From contig JALHNQ010000018.1 of assembly GCA_022843405.1 (NCBI GenBank), forward strand, positions 1 to 61,570: DNA of 61,570 nucleotides. The letters run 5' to 3'. A program made the position numbers and the translations under genes. Under the pieces are notes generated by a model. That model did not search any database, was not told the DNA's origin, and worked only from the letters and a program-made list of their open reading frames with translations. Source of the stretch: Methylocystis sp. (lineage in GTDB: Bacteria; Pseudomonadota; Alphaproteobacteria; Rhizobiales; Beijerinckiaceae). Each line of letters begins with the position of its first letter. The first letter of the stretch is position 1. Shown here one piece after another: positions 8,896-17,697 of the stretch.

Positions 8896-9705
8896 TCAGT
8901 CCGGGGTCAATATCTCGCCCTTGCCATAGACCGCCGTGTCGCCGCCATAGCGGCGCAGCCTGCGCGACAGGACCTCGGCCGCCTGGGCGCTATGATTTCT
9001 CAGTCTGCGCGCAAAAAGCCGCGCGAAGTTCAGCTCATGCGCGCCGCAATCGACATAGGTCGAACCGAAACAGCCGCCGCGCGCCAGCACGATCGAGCCG
9101 CGCTTGTTGAGATAGCCGATCCGGCCCCTGGCCTCGCCCAAGCAGAAGATCGTGCCGGCGATGACGCGGGCGCCGAAGTCTTCGCCGGCGTCGCCTTCGA
9201 TGATGAGAATGCCGCGGCGCAGCCGGTCGCCGGCGCGTTCGCCAGCCTTGCCGCGCACGATGATCCGGCCTCCGGCCATGCCGGCGAGTTCGCCGGCAAG
9301 CGGACCGGCGAGAAAATCGCCGGCGTCGCCCTTGATCTCGATGTCGGCGCCGAGGTTGCCGGAAGCCGCGTGGGGACCGGCGCTGCCAGCGACGGTGATC
9401 GTACCGCCCTTGGCGAGACGGCCGCATTGCGCGCCGACGTCGCCTTCGACATGGATCGCGAAGCCGGGCAGAAGTTTCGCGCCGACAAGATCGAAGCGCG
9501 TCGAGCCGCCCTCAAAGCGAACATTTTTTAGATCGCCTTCGGAAATCTTGAAGAGATCGCCGACTTTGGTCGAAATCCGCGTTACGCCGATCTCGATCTC
9601 TTCGATCTGCGCGATTGACTTGCCGGCGAGACGATCAGGCGTCAGCGGCGAAAGATCGACGCGCTGGGGCGGCTCCTGGCGAAGCGCGAAGGTAAACGGC
9701 TTCAC
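8896..9705 (-). CDS. fhcC: Formyltransferase/hydrolase complex subunit C
   Basis: A 269-residue subunit of the Fhc complex, which releases formate from formyl-tetrahydromethanopterin in the C1 oxidation pathway of methylotrophs. It is homologous to subunit C of archaeal formylmethanofuran dehydrogenase, a beta-helix made of glutamate-synthase-like turns; the repeating G-A/G-D pattern is seen at GNLGADIEIKGDAGDFLAG, MAGGRIIVRGKAGERAG and GILIIEGDAGEDFGARV. The C-terminus (AQAAEVLSRRLRRYGG) matches the end of the family. Its ATG shares bases with the stop of fhcD, and it is the last gene of fhcBADC. Confidence 0.96.
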   Translation of the reverse strand: MKPFTFALRQEPPQRVDLSPLTPDRLAGKSIAQIEEIEIGVTRISTKVGDLFKISEGDLKNVRFEGGSTRFDLVGAKLLPGFAIHVEGDVGAQCGRLAKGGTITVAGSAGPHAASGNLGADIEIKGDAGDFLAGPLAGELAGMAGGRIIVRGKAGERAGDRLRRGILIIEGDAGEDFGARVIAGTIFCLGEARGRIGYLNKRGSIVLARGGCFGSTYVDCGAHELNFARLFARRLRNHSAQAAEVLSRRLRRYGGDTAVYGKGEILTPD

Positions 9706-10610
9706 GGCAGCAAATCCTTCAAATGATAATGGAACGGGCCGAGCTTGCCGCCGTAATTGCCGGCGCCGACGCGTTTTGCGCCCTGCTCCGGCCCCATCTC
9801 GATGATGGCGCGCAGCCCGGCGCGCATCGCCTCGCGCACGGCGTTGTCGGTCAGCCCGTCGATGACGATTTCGAGCACGCAGCCGATATCTTCGTCGAGC
9901 GCGCTCTTGGTGACGCCGCGCAAGGCCGGACAGTAGGCGTCATTGGTCGACGCGCTCATGCCCTTATATTGCGAGCCGACCTTGGAGCCCGAGCGCACAA
10001 TGCCGCCGGGGAATGGCGCGATGGCGTCGGCGACGCGGTCGAGCGCCGATACGGCGGCCTCGGTCGCGCGCATGGTCTTGTCCCAGTCAGCGCCCATGAT
10101 CAGAAGATTGCCGCCGCCAACGGATTTCTTGGTCAGGCCGACCTTGCCTTCGCAGAAGAACTCGCCGTCCATCACCGGCACGCGCCAGTAACGCCTTCCG
10201 TCGATGACCTTGGACATCTGCCACTTGTCGCCGAATTGGCGCACCGCGTCGCCGACCTTGATCTCGAATTCGCCGGCGACCGTCGAATAGACCGCCGAGC
10301 CCGGACAGGTCAGCACGCATTGGCCGAGTCGATTGACGAGTTGCTTCTCGGCGTCCTTCGACGACATGGCGAAGAGCAGCACGCGCACGCCGGGACGGCC
10401 GTCCGGCGTATCTTGCGGCGAAACTTCACAATCGATCCCGGCCTCGCAGCCGCAGCCGATAACCGACGTGGCAAAGCCCGTCATCGTCAGCGCGGCCTGT
10501 CGCGCCCATTTGGGGTTCGGCGCGGTGATCAGTATGCCTGTCCCGCTCATCGGGAAGGCTTCGGCGAAATTGTCGTCTATCGTGACGCCATTGCGGACTA
10601 TATCCGGCAT
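9702..10610 (-). CDS. fhcD: Formylmethanofuran:tetrahydromethanopterin formyltransferase
   Basis: A 302-residue homologue of archaeal Ftr; in methylotrophs it is the Fhc subunit that moves the formyl group between tetrahydromethanopterin and the methanofuran-type cofactor. Family stretches include NGVTIDDNFAEAFPM at the N-terminus, GCGCEAGIDCEVSP, QCVLTCPGSAVYS, and MGADWDKTMRATEAAV. Length is that of the family. Its start overlaps the end of fhcA by 13 nt, and its stop overlaps the fhcC start by 4 nt, so the operon is tightly coupled. Confidence 0.97.
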   Translation of the reverse strand: MPDIVRNGVTIDDNFAEAFPMSGTGILITAPNPKWARQAALTMTGFATSVIGCGCEAGIDCEVSPQDTPDGRPGVRVLLFAMSSKDAEKQLVNRLGQCVLTCPGSAVYSTVAGEFEIKVGDAVRQFGDKWQMSKVIDGRRYWRVPVMDGEFFCEGKVGLTKKSVGGGNLLIMGADWDKTMRATEAAVSALDRVADAIAPFPGGIVRSGSKVGSQYKGMSASTNDAYCPALRGVTKSALDEDIGCVLEIVIDGLTDNAVREAMRAGLRAIIEMGPEQGAKRVGAGNYGGKLGPFHYHLKDLLP

Positions 10611-12235
10611 GGAACCTCCGCAAAGGCGTCCTTGTGCGGTAGCGCCGCGTCGGGCACGTCGAAGATGCTGCGCGGCAGGCCGTAAAGGTCGTCGTAATAG
10701 GAATCGAGGCGCTTGGTAATCCGCTGGTCGTAGCGCGGGCGAATATGCAGCGTCTTGCCGCGCGTGTAATGCGAGACTTGGCCATCGCGCACGACGAGAT
10801 TGCCGTCCTTGAACACGAGGGCCGCGCGGCGGAACATGCCCGCGACGTCGCGTCCGGGCTTGTAAACGGCGATGTCGGCGACCGCGCCGGCGCCGAGCCG
10901 GCCGCGGTCTTCAAAGCCGAAGAGCTTCGCCGCGCCAGAGCGGCTCATCTGCGCGATCTCGTAAAGCGTATATTCGCGCGAGATCGACGGCAGCGTGGTG
11001 TGCTCCAATACGTCGGCCGGCAGGCGCGAGAGATATTGCGCGCGAAGGTCGGCGCTCATCAGCAGCGCGAACAGTTCCGGATAGGTCGTGAAGGGACCGC
11101 CGTTCGGATGGTCGGTGGTGAAGAACACCTGCTCGGGATTGTTAATGAGCAGGAACAGCTCCAGCCCCGCCGCCCATTGAATGGCGTTATAGTAGTTCGA
11201 AATCTTGTAGACGTAGGGCACGATGCCGCCGCCATTGGCGTCGCCGTCGAAAATCGCGCCCTTTTTCGGGATCGCGCCCGGCAGGCTGTTGAATTGCTTC
11301 AGAACGTCGGACGAGATCGTCACCGTGTCGGAGAACATCACCTGGCCGACGTCAACGGAAACATTCGGATTGGCGTTAATTTTCTCCGCGAAGATCGCGC
11401 CGGCAGACGAGAAGCCGTTCTTGCCTTCCTTGCCATAGGCGTAGAACTGCACATGGGCGAGATGGAGCGGCAGACCCTGCGCCGCGTCGATCGTCGCCAG
11501 CGCCGTGTCGATGTTTCCCGCGATGCCGAGATTGTTCATGTGCAGATGCAGCGGGTGGGCGATGCCCACCGCCTGAGTCGCCTTCTGCAGCGCCTGAAAA
11601 ATCTGGCGCGACGTCAGCCCGTAAAAGGGCACGACATCGTCAAGCCCGAAGGCGCGCATGTTCTCCTTGAAGGCCTCGACCCCGCCGGGATTGATGCATT
11701 TTAAGCCGAGCGAACGGGTATTCTCGACGGTCTGAGCGACATAGTCGTTGATCGCGCCGTCCGTCTCGCCGTCGCGCAGCATGCCGAGCAGAAAATCATC
11801 ATTGCCAAGCACGGTGAGCGCGCCCTTGTCGATGATCGGCACGTCGTTGAATTCGAGATGGGTCTGCAAGGCGTGATGCGGCGCCATCGCCGGTTCGACG
11901 ACGGTGGTGAAACCCATCTGCGCATAGAGACGCCCGATCTCATAGCTCGACCATTTGGCGGTCGACAAAGGCGTGCCGGCGAGCCGCGCGCGTATCGCGC
12001 GATGCAGTTCCGGCAGCAGCAGCCGCGCCGTGTTCACATTGCCGCCGGCGATGTGAGAGTGAATGTCGATCGCGCCGGCCATGACGATATGGCCTGAGAC
12101 GTCGATCTCTTCGTCGGCGCTGCGGCCCTCGGGCCGCTCGACAATGCGGCCGTTTTCGAACCAGACGTCGCCGATGGCGTCCTGCCCGGTCGCGGGGTCG
12201 ACGATATGGCCGCCGCGCAAAACTGTCAGCGCCAT
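10598..12235 (-). CDS. fhcA: Formyltransferase/hydrolase complex subunit A (amidohydrolase)
   Basis: A 545-residue amidohydrolase-fold protein homologous to FwdA/FmdA, thought to be the hydrolase of Fhc that frees formate from the formylated cofactor. The metal-site motif is visible near residue 57 (AIDIHSHIAGG), with further His at HPLHLHMNN and LAHVQFYAYG and an Asp at TDHPNGGPFTTYP. It overlaps fhcB upstream (10 nt) and fhcD downstream (13 nt). It lies in the order B-A-D-C, as known for methylotrophic Alphaproteobacteria. Confidence 0.96.
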   Translation of the reverse strand: MALTVLRGGHIVDPATGQDAIGDVWFENGRIVERPEGRSADEEIDVSGHIVMAGAIDIHSHIAGGNVNTARLLLPELHRAIRARLAGTPLSTAKWSSYEIGRLYAQMGFTTVVEPAMAPHHALQTHLEFNDVPIIDKGALTVLGNDDFLLGMLRDGETDGAINDYVAQTVENTRSLGLKCINPGGVEAFKENMRAFGLDDVVPFYGLTSRQIFQALQKATQAVGIAHPLHLHMNNLGIAGNIDTALATIDAAQGLPLHLAHVQFYAYGKEGKNGFSSAGAIFAEKINANPNVSVDVGQVMFSDTVTISSDVLKQFNSLPGAIPKKGAIFDGDANGGGIVPYVYKISNYYNAIQWAAGLELFLLINNPEQVFFTTDHPNGGPFTTYPELFALLMSADLRAQYLSRLPADVLEHTTLPSISREYTLYEIAQMSRSGAAKLFGFEDRGRLGAGAVADIAVYKPGRDVAGMFRRAALVFKDGNLVVRDGQVSHYTRGKTLHIRPRYDQRITKRLDSYYDDLYGLPRSIFDVPDAALPHKDAFAEVPCRI

Positions 12236-13326
12236 GCGCCCTCCGAAACTTCCGCCATGATGGAGTCGATCGTCTGCGCGACGCTCGGCGCGTCGGTCGG
12301 CGCGCTGGCTTTGCGCAGCGTCATGCCGCCGGTTTCCTGACTCATCAGCACCGAATCATGGGTGACGCCGGGCTGACCGACCTCGATGAAGAGTCCCTGC
12401 GACGCCGCCGCATGCGCCGGGGCGAGCGTAACGAGCGGAAGATCGGCGCGAGACCAGGCCGGCTTCTCGCCGTCGAAGGCGGAGATCCACAGCGCCGCGT
12501 CGGCCTCGCCGCTGTCGACGAGGCGCGACGCCTCGAAGCGCCACGGGTCATGCTCCGGATAGCCGCGGCCAAAGCCGGTGCGCGGCGGAAATCCCGTCAT
12601 CCAGCCGGCGGCTTGCGTAACCCCCGAAGCGCCGCTGCGGGCGCCGATATGAACGCCGGTGAAGCGCGTCGTGGCGTTGAGATCGATCACGAGGCCCTGC
12701 ATCATCTCGATCGCCAGCGGATCGAGCGTCGACGCCGACCAGACGAACACGCCAAAACGCGCAGCTCGCAGCGTCTCCACGAGTCCGTCAATGAGGCTCA
12801 CTTTTTCAGGGTCGAGCGCCACCGGGCGTCCGCCAAATCGGGCGCGCCATGCAGCGAGCACGCCCGAGAGCTCCTGCGCCGAGGCCGGGATCGCCTTCGC
12901 GCCAGGCACGGCGCTCGCTTCATCGCCTTCGGGCCCGACCCAAATCACCTTGCGCGGCTGCTGCGCCTGCGCGCCACGGCGTGGCGGCTGATCGAGCGCA
13001 AGCCGCTCCAGCATTCCAGGCCAAGCACGCGTCAGCCCTGGGCCGATCAGCACGACGCAGTCGCTGCGAATGCGCGCCTCATTCGCGGTCGTCGTAAACA
13101 TGGCGAATGAACGCTTGACGTCGATGTCGGCAAGCGTTTCGCGGGACGCCAGATGATCGAAAACGCCCTTCAGCCGCTCGGCCAGAAGGACGGCGGCGCG
13201 CGCGCCGGCTATGTCGGCGCCAAGGCCGGCGATGAGCGGAAAGGCCGCTCTGTTGAGAATTTTGGCGGCGTGTCGATAAGCCTCGTCAAGCGCAATCGCC
13301 TTGCCGTCGAGCGTCGCTGTCCCCAT
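12226..13326 (-). CDS. fhcB: Formyltransferase/hydrolase complex subunit B
   Basis: A 366-residue relative of the molybdopterin-binding FwdB/FmdB subunit. Bacterial FhcB is shorter than the archaeal subunit and in known complexes is not a redox enzyme; the usual N-terminal 4Fe-4S cysteines are not seen here, which agrees. Recognisable parts are FPLIAGLGADIAGARAAVLLAE, RIRSDCVVLIGPG, GVFVWSASTLDPLAIEMMQG, and TGFPPRTGFGRGYPEHDPW. It is the first gene of the operon; its promoter must lie in the 347-bp gap shared with pqqA. Confidence 0.95.
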   Translation of the reverse strand: MGTATLDGKAIALDEAYRHAAKILNRAAFPLIAGLGADIAGARAAVLLAERLKGVFDHLASRETLADIDVKRSFAMFTTTANEARIRSDCVVLIGPGLTRAWPGMLERLALDQPPRRGAQAQQPRKVIWVGPEGDEASAVPGAKAIPASAQELSGVLAAWRARFGGRPVALDPEKVSLIDGLVETLRAARFGVFVWSASTLDPLAIEMMQGLVIDLNATTRFTGVHIGARSGASGVTQAAGWMTGFPPRTGFGRGYPEHDPWRFEASRLVDSGEADAALWISAFDGEKPAWSRADLPLVTLAPAHAAASQGLFIEVGQPGVTHDSVLMSQETGGMTLRKASAPTDAPSVAQTIDSIMAEVSEGAWR

Positions 13327-13673
13327 CCCTACCCCGATTTGCGACCCGTCCCGGCCAAGCTCAAAAGCGTGATGGCCAATTTGGCGCTATCCATTTGTTT
13401 TTTAGCGCCTACTCGTCGAGCCGGGCGGCTCCTCCCGCGTTTTGCTATGCCTAGCAGCCGTCAAGTCGCCTGTCGAGACGTTCGGCTGCGTCATTTGCAT
13501 CCGAGGCTTCCGCAGCATGACTCTGACGGCGCCGTGGAACAGTTGCATTGTGCGCCGCATCCCATTTGCGAAGCGGCGACGATCATGTTAAATGCTGCGC
13601 CGAGCTTAAACCTGCGGGGGCCACGCCCATATAAGCAGGGCAGAGCCGTATAAAGTCCCAGACGGAGGAAAAA
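13327..13673. promoter_or_regulatory. Divergent promoter region between fhcB and pqqA
   Basis: A 347-bp gap between the first gene of fhcBADC (minus) and pqqA (plus). Both directions need a promoter here, so shared C1 regulation is plausible. Near pqqA there is a TATAAA-like box at about 13649-13654 and a ribosome-binding site GACGGAGGAAAA directly before the ATG. I could not identify a convincing -35 box or an operator, and saw no other gene. Confidence 0.5.
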
Positions 13674-13751
13674 ATGGCCTGGACGACCCCCGTGATTGTC
13701 GAAGTTTGCGTCGGCATGGAAATCACCAGCTACGAGTCCGCCGAGATCTAA
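13674..13751 (+). CDS. pqqA: PQQ precursor peptide PqqA
   Basis: A 25-residue peptide, the ribosomal precursor of the cofactor pyrroloquinoline quinone. It begins MAWTTPVIVEVCVG and ends MEITSYESAEI. The Glu and Tyr that become PQQ are in the invariant E-x-x-x-Y pattern (E16 and Y20, EITSY). The PqqE/PqqD maturation machinery cross-links them. The start has a strong ribosome-binding site (GGAGG at 13664-13668). No pqqB, C, D or E gene follows; the next gene codes for a di-haem protein. High PqqA expression from a separate promoter is known in methylotrophs, so this may be a stand-alone copy. Confidence 0.95.
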   Translation: MAWTTPVIVEVCVGMEITSYESAEI

Positions 13752-13911
13752 AGACCGGGGCGGCCTTCGCTTCGGCGAGGGCGCCAAAGAATTCCCGAAT
13801 CGAGCCGGCAAGAAGAGCGCTGCGCAGAGCGGTTGCGCTTTTCGAAGCGCCGGCTCGAATCATTTTGGCCCAGATCGGCGGCGCGGCCGGCCGCGAGCAG
13901 GAGGCGTCGAC

Positions 13912-14949
13912 TTGCGCTCGTCTTCGCTTTTCATCGTCTTCCCTTTCGTTCTGTTCGCCGCGGCGACCGCCCGAGCGGAAAGTCCGAACGCCAAGGCGCT
14001 CCTTGACGACGCGAAGCGGATTTTCCAGCCGATCGCCGTTCCCGCCCCCGCCAATGATTCCGTGACGGCCGCGCGCGTCGAGCTCGGCCGACGGCTGTTT
14101 TTCGAGAACCGCGTGTCGATGGACGGCAATGTCAGTTGCGGTCATTGCCATCCGGCCGACAAGCAGGCGAGCGACGGACTGCCGAAGGCGATCGGCGTCT
14201 TCGGCAAGGAGAACCCCCGCAACGCGCCGTCGATCTTCAACGCCGCGCTGAATTTCAAGCAACACTGGCGCGGCGATCGCGAGTCGCTTGAAGACCAGGC
14301 CGAAAAATCGCTGCTTGGGCCGGTAAGCTTCGGCAATCCCGATCAGGCGACGGCGATGAGCAAGCTCAAGGCGATTCCCGCCTATGCCGACGCCTTCGCC
14401 AAGGCGTTCCCCGGCGACAAGGATCCGATCAATTCGAAGAATTGGGGCGTCGCGGTCGGCGCCTTCGAGCGCACCTTGCTGACGCCTTCCAAATTCGACG
14501 CGTTCCTCGCGGGCGACGTCTCGGCGCTGTCGAAGCAGCAGCAGGCGGGACTGCACAAATTCATCGATCTTGGCTGCGCCTCTTGCCACAATGGCGCGGG
14601 CGTCGGCGGCAATTCCTTCCAGAAATTTGGCGTCGTCAGCGACTATTGGAAGGAAACCGGCGTCGCGACGCCCGACAAGGGCCGCGCCGACGTCACCAAG
14701 AACGACGCCGACCTGTATGTGTTCAAGGTCTCGAGCCTGCGCAACGTCGCGAAAACGGCGCCCTATTTTCACGACGGGTCGGTCGACGATCTGAGCAAAG
14801 CCGTGAAAATCATGGGCAAGACGCAGCTCGGGCAGGATTTGTCGGACAAGGATTCAGCCGACATCGTCGCTTTTCTCGGCGCGCTGAACGGTCCCGTACC
14901 GGCGAATTACGCGCCGCTGGAGCCTTTTCCGGACGCGGAAGCGAAATAG
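13912..14949 (+). CDS. Di-haem cytochrome c peroxidase / MauG family protein
   Basis: A periplasmic protein with two c-type haems. From the TTG at 13912, preceded by GGAGG eight bases upstream, it has 345 residues with a clean signal peptide (SLFIVFPFVLFAAATARA). Haem sites are CGHCH (about residue 75) and CASCH (about residue 223). Family segments LGRRLFFENRVSMDGNVSC, DGLPKAIGVFGKENPRNAP, KYPYFHDGSV-like APYFHDGSVDD and the distal Met region KIMGKTQLG are present. Members either reduce hydrogen peroxide or, like MauG, do oxidative maturation of other proteins. Its place right after pqqA suggests a PQQ- or C1-linked role, but no substrate can be named. Confidence 0.88.
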   Translation: MRSSSLFIVFPFVLFAAATARAESPNAKALLDDAKRIFQPIAVPAPANDSVTAARVELGRRLFFENRVSMDGNVSCGHCHPADKQASDGLPKAIGVFGKENPRNAPSIFNAALNFKQHWRGDRESLEDQAEKSLLGPVSFGNPDQATAMSKLKAIPAYADAFAKAFPGDKDPINSKNWGVAVGAFERTLLTPSKFDAFLAGDVSALSKQQQAGLHKFIDLGCASCHNGAGVGGNSFQKFGVVSDYWKETGVATPDKGRADVTKNDADLYVFKVSSLRNVAKTAPYFHDGSVDDLSKAVKIMGKTQLGQDLSDKDSADIVAFLGALNGPVPANYAPLEPFPDAEAK

Positions 14950-14969
14950 GCCGGACACACCCTCCCCTC

Positions 14970-14999
14970 GCAAACCGGGTGTTCCCGGTTTGCGCTTTT
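14970..14999 (+). terminator. Rho-independent terminator after the di-haem gene
   Basis: Perfect 10-bp stem GCAAACCGGG (14970-14979) with CCCGGTTTGC (14984-14993), loop TGTT, then GCTTTT. It would end the pqqA/di-haem transcript. Confidence 0.75.
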
Positions 15000-15006
15000 A
15001 GATTGG

Positions 15007-15032
15007 CCGAAGTCGGCAACAGCCGACTTCGG
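15007..15032. repeat. Second hairpin in the convergent gap
   Basis: CCGAAGTCGGC (15007-15017) pairs perfectly with GCCGACTTCGG (15022-15032), loop AACA. Together with the preceding hairpin it is flanked by CACCCTCCCC on the left and AGGGTGAGGGTG on the right, an interspersed palindromic unit typical of GC-rich alphaproteobacterial genomes. Confidence 0.6.
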
Positions 15033-15061
15033 CAGGGTGAGGGTGAATACGAGCTCTCGCC

Positions 15062-15682
15062 TCACGTCAGCCTGTGCTCCAACGCGATGCGCAACAGCTC
15101 CATCGGCGTGCGGGCGCCAAGCTTTCGTTTCATGATCGAGCAGCTGTTGGCGATCGTCTTGTAGGAAACTTGAGTCGCATCGGCGATCTCCGCCATTCCA
15201 AGCCCGCGTCCGAGCATCCGCAGAATCTCCAATTCGCGCGCGGTCAGCGCGGAGAGCGGACTGGCGGCCGCGCCGCCTTTTTCGAACGCAAGCCGATTGG
15301 CGATTTTGGGCATGAGAAACACGCCGCCCGACGCGACTTCGCGCACCGCCGTCAGCAAGAGATAGGGGTCGTCGTTCTTCGTCACATAGGCTTTGGCGCC
15401 CATCTGAATCGCCCGCGCCGCGAAAATCGGATCGTCATTCATGCTGAAAACGACGATGCGCGCGCCCGGATCGGTTTCCAGAATCCGCCGCGCCAACTCG
15501 AAGCCGGAAACGCCCGGCAAGCCGATGTCGACAACCGTCACGTCCGGCTTTTCCGCTAGGAAGGCGGCAAGGCCAGTCTCCGCGTCGCGCGCGTCGACGA
15601 CGTCAATGTCGCCCTCGCCGGCGAGCATCGCCGCGCAGCCGGAAACGATGATCGGATGGTCGTCAACGATGAGAACGCGCAT
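15062..15682 (-). CDS. NarL/FixJ-type response regulator
   Basis: From the ATG at 15682 the protein has 206 residues: a receiver domain (residues 1-120) with the acid pocket DDH, the phospho-acceptor Asp in VTVVDIGLPGVSG and the conserved Lys in AYVTKNDD, then a LuxR-type helix-turn-helix (LTARELEILRMLGRGLGMAEIA ... SYKTIANSCSIMKRKLGA). The open frame upstream of 15682 runs into the divergent kinase gene and is not needed. It stands back-to-back with the histidine kinase at 15790, its obvious partner. Confidence 0.93.
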   Translation of the reverse strand: MRVLIVDDHPIIVSGCAAMLAGEGDIDVVDARDAETGLAAFLAEKPDVTVVDIGLPGVSGFELARRILETDPGARIVVFSMNDDPIFAARAIQMGAKAYVTKNDDPYLLLTAVREVASGGVFLMPKIANRLAFEKGGAAASPLSALTARELEILRMLGRGLGMAEIADATQVSYKTIANSCSIMKRKLGARTPMELLRIALEHRLT

Positions 15683-15789
15683 TTTCCGGCTTGGCTCCGT
15701 AAGTTCGAACGTGCTGGGACGACAAGCGGCGAACATTGACGGCATCGCAGCCTTTCGTAAAGTCTTCGGCTTCTTTACAGAATTTGCTC

Positions 15790-17121
15790 ATGCTTCGAAG
15801 GCTCTCCCTGCGCCTGCGCCTGTCGCTGCTGCTCGGCGCCGTGTTGGCGCTGGGATTGGCGCTCGGCGTCGGTCTGCTGGTCTTGCATGCGGGCGCGCGC
15901 GTTCGCGCCGAGGCCGACGGGTCGACGCGCCTTGCGCGCGATCTGGTCGAAGCGACGTTGCCGCGACTTGATGCGGCGCCAGATCCGCAAGTGGAAATCG
16001 CGCGACTTCTCGCCGATGCGCGCCGACTACGCCATGTCCGCGTCACGCTCGCCGGAGAGGAGGCGCCCGCCGCCGAGAACGACGGCCGCGCGCCGCAGTG
16101 GTTTTCGCGGCTCGTTCTGCCGAACGCCGCCGCCATGCGGATCGAAACCGGCCGCGGCGCGATCCTGATCTCCCCCAATCCTGCCGATGAAATCGCCGAG
16201 ATTTGGCAGGAGATCGTCTGGCTTGCGATCGGCGGCGCTGGAATCGCCGTCGCCGCCTTCGGCCTTGTGTCGCTCGCCGTGTCGCGAACGCTGCGTCCCA
16301 TCGCGATTCTCGCGGATGGCCTGCAGCGTCTGGAGCGCGGCGAACATTTGGTGCGCGTTCCCGCCGACGGCTCTGCCGAATTCATCATCATAGCCGAGCG
16401 GATCAACGCGCTGGCGGCGACCCTGCAACAGCTCGATGAAGAAAATCGCCGGCTGGTGCGGCGTATGATCCATGTCCAGGACGAAGAGCGCAAAGACATC
16501 GCGCGCGACCTGCATGACGAGATCGGGCCTTTCCTGTTCACTGTCCGCGCGGGCGTGGGCGCGCTGGCGCGCCGCGCCACCGCTCCAGGGGCCGAGCCGG
16601 CGCGTCTTGCCGAAGATTGCGCACGCATCGACGCGCAGATCGCCGCCTTGCAGCAGGTCAACCGGCGCATTCTCGGGCGGCTGCGTCCGGCCGCGCTCGA
16701 GGAGATGGGACTCGCCGACGCTTTGCAGGCGCTGGCCCAAGGCTGGCGCGAGGCGAATCCTGGCGTCGCCATCGCGCTTTCGCTCGACGGCGCGTCCGGC
16801 GACCTCGAAGAGGCGACCGCGCTCACCGCCTATCGCATCGTGCAGGAAGGCCTCGCCAATGCGCTCCGGCATTCGGGCGCCGATCAAGTCACAGTGATTG
16901 TCACGCGCGCCAAGGGCGCCTTGCATATCGTCGTGCGGGACAATGGGGCGGGTCTCGACGCTAAGCGTCACTCGCCGTCGAGCGGCGGTCTTGGGTTGCG
17001 CGGCATGAGCGAAAGAGTCGGCGCGCTGGGCGGCGCTCTCATGCTTAATAACGAGCCAGAAGGCGGCGCGAGGCTGACCGCGTCGTTGCCCTTGCGCGAT
17101 GACGTCGCGACGGACCGCTAA
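15790..17121 (+). CDS. Sensor histidine kinase, HisKA_3 (NarX/UhpB) type
   Basis: A 443-residue membrane kinase. One N-terminal helix (LSLLLGAVLALGLALGVGLLVL), a periplasmic region of about 115 residues, a second helix (WLAIGGAGIAVAAFGLVSLAVS), a HAMP linker (LRPIAILADGLQRLERGE), the HisKA_3 His site (EERKDIARDLHDEIGPFLF) and a HATPase end (VQEGLANALRHSG, VRDNGAGL, GGLGLRGMSERV). The in-frame TTG at 15736 would add 18 residues; the ATG fits better. Its partner is the divergent regulator. Similar pairs control PQQ-dependent alcohol oxidation genes in other bacteria; here this is an inference from the neighbours. Confidence 0.92.
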   Translation: MLRRLSLRLRLSLLLGAVLALGLALGVGLLVLHAGARVRAEADGSTRLARDLVEATLPRLDAAPDPQVEIARLLADARRLRHVRVTLAGEEAPAAENDGRAPQWFSRLVLPNAAAMRIETGRGAILISPNPADEIAEIWQEIVWLAIGGAGIAVAAFGLVSLAVSRTLRPIAILADGLQRLERGEHLVRVPADGSAEFIIIAERINALAATLQQLDEENRRLVRRMIHVQDEERKDIARDLHDEIGPFLFTVRAGVGALARRATAPGAEPARLAEDCARIDAQIAALQQVNRRILGRLRPAALEEMGLADALQALAQGWREANPGVAIALSLDGASGDLEEATALTAYRIVQEGLANALRHSGADQVTVIVTRAKGALHIVVRDNGAGLDAKRHSPSSGGLGLRGMSERVGALGGALMLNNEPEGGARLTASLPLRDDVATDR

Positions 17122-17229
17122 ACCGCGATCCAGGCGCGCGCCTTATCGGGCGCGGCCCAAACGGCGCTAGTCGATCTGACGGCGCCCGCGCTATATTCGT
17201 GGTGATGACCTTATTCAAAGGAGTCGCAA

Positions 17230-17631
17230 ATGAAGAAAACAATGCTGCTCGGCGCGCTGGCGTTCGCCGGCGTCATGGCGCTGCCGGCGACGTCCGCGCT
17301 CGCCAAGGCGACCGGCCCTGTCGCCGCGCTCGACACCGACAATGACGGCACCGTCGACCTCAACGAAGTCAAAAAATCCGCCACTGAGCTTTTCACCCGC
17401 CTCGAGAAGGACTCGGACGGGACGGTCGACATCAAAGAAATGAAGGGCCGCGTCTCGAAAAAGGATTTCAAGACCGCCGATCCTGACAATGACGGCACGC
17501 TGTCGAAGGACGAGTTTCTCGTCATGGTCGCCGGCATGTTCAAGGATGCGGACCCCGACAGCGACGGCACGCTCGACGCCAAGGAACTCGCCTCCAAAAA
17601 GGGCAAGGCGCTGCTGCGCGTGACGCGGTGA
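17230..17631 (+). CDS. Secreted four-EF-hand calcium-binding protein
   Basis: A 133-residue protein with a signal peptide (MKKTMLLGALAFAGVMAL, cleavage after SALA). Four calcium loops follow with the DxDxDG pattern: DTDNDGTVDLNE, EKDSDGTVDIKE, DPDNDGTLSKDE and DPDSDGTLDAKE. A strong ribosome-binding site (AAAGGAG) precedes the ATG. PQQ-dependent dehydrogenases bind calcium or lanthanides in the periplasm, and EF-hand proteins in methylotrophs can bind lanthanides; in this neighbourhood a metal-carrier or buffer role is plausible but unproven. Confidence 0.85.
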   Translation: MKKTMLLGALAFAGVMALPATSALAKATGPVAALDTDNDGTVDLNEVKKSATELFTRLEKDSDGTVDIKEMKGRVSKKDFKTADPDNDGTLSKDEFLVMVAGMFKDADPDSDGTLDAKELASKKGKALLRVTR

Positions 17632-17697
17632 TGGGCAGGGGCGCGCGGGAGCGCCGAGCAACTTGATCCCGCGCGCCAAAGCGGCCATTTAGGCGAT

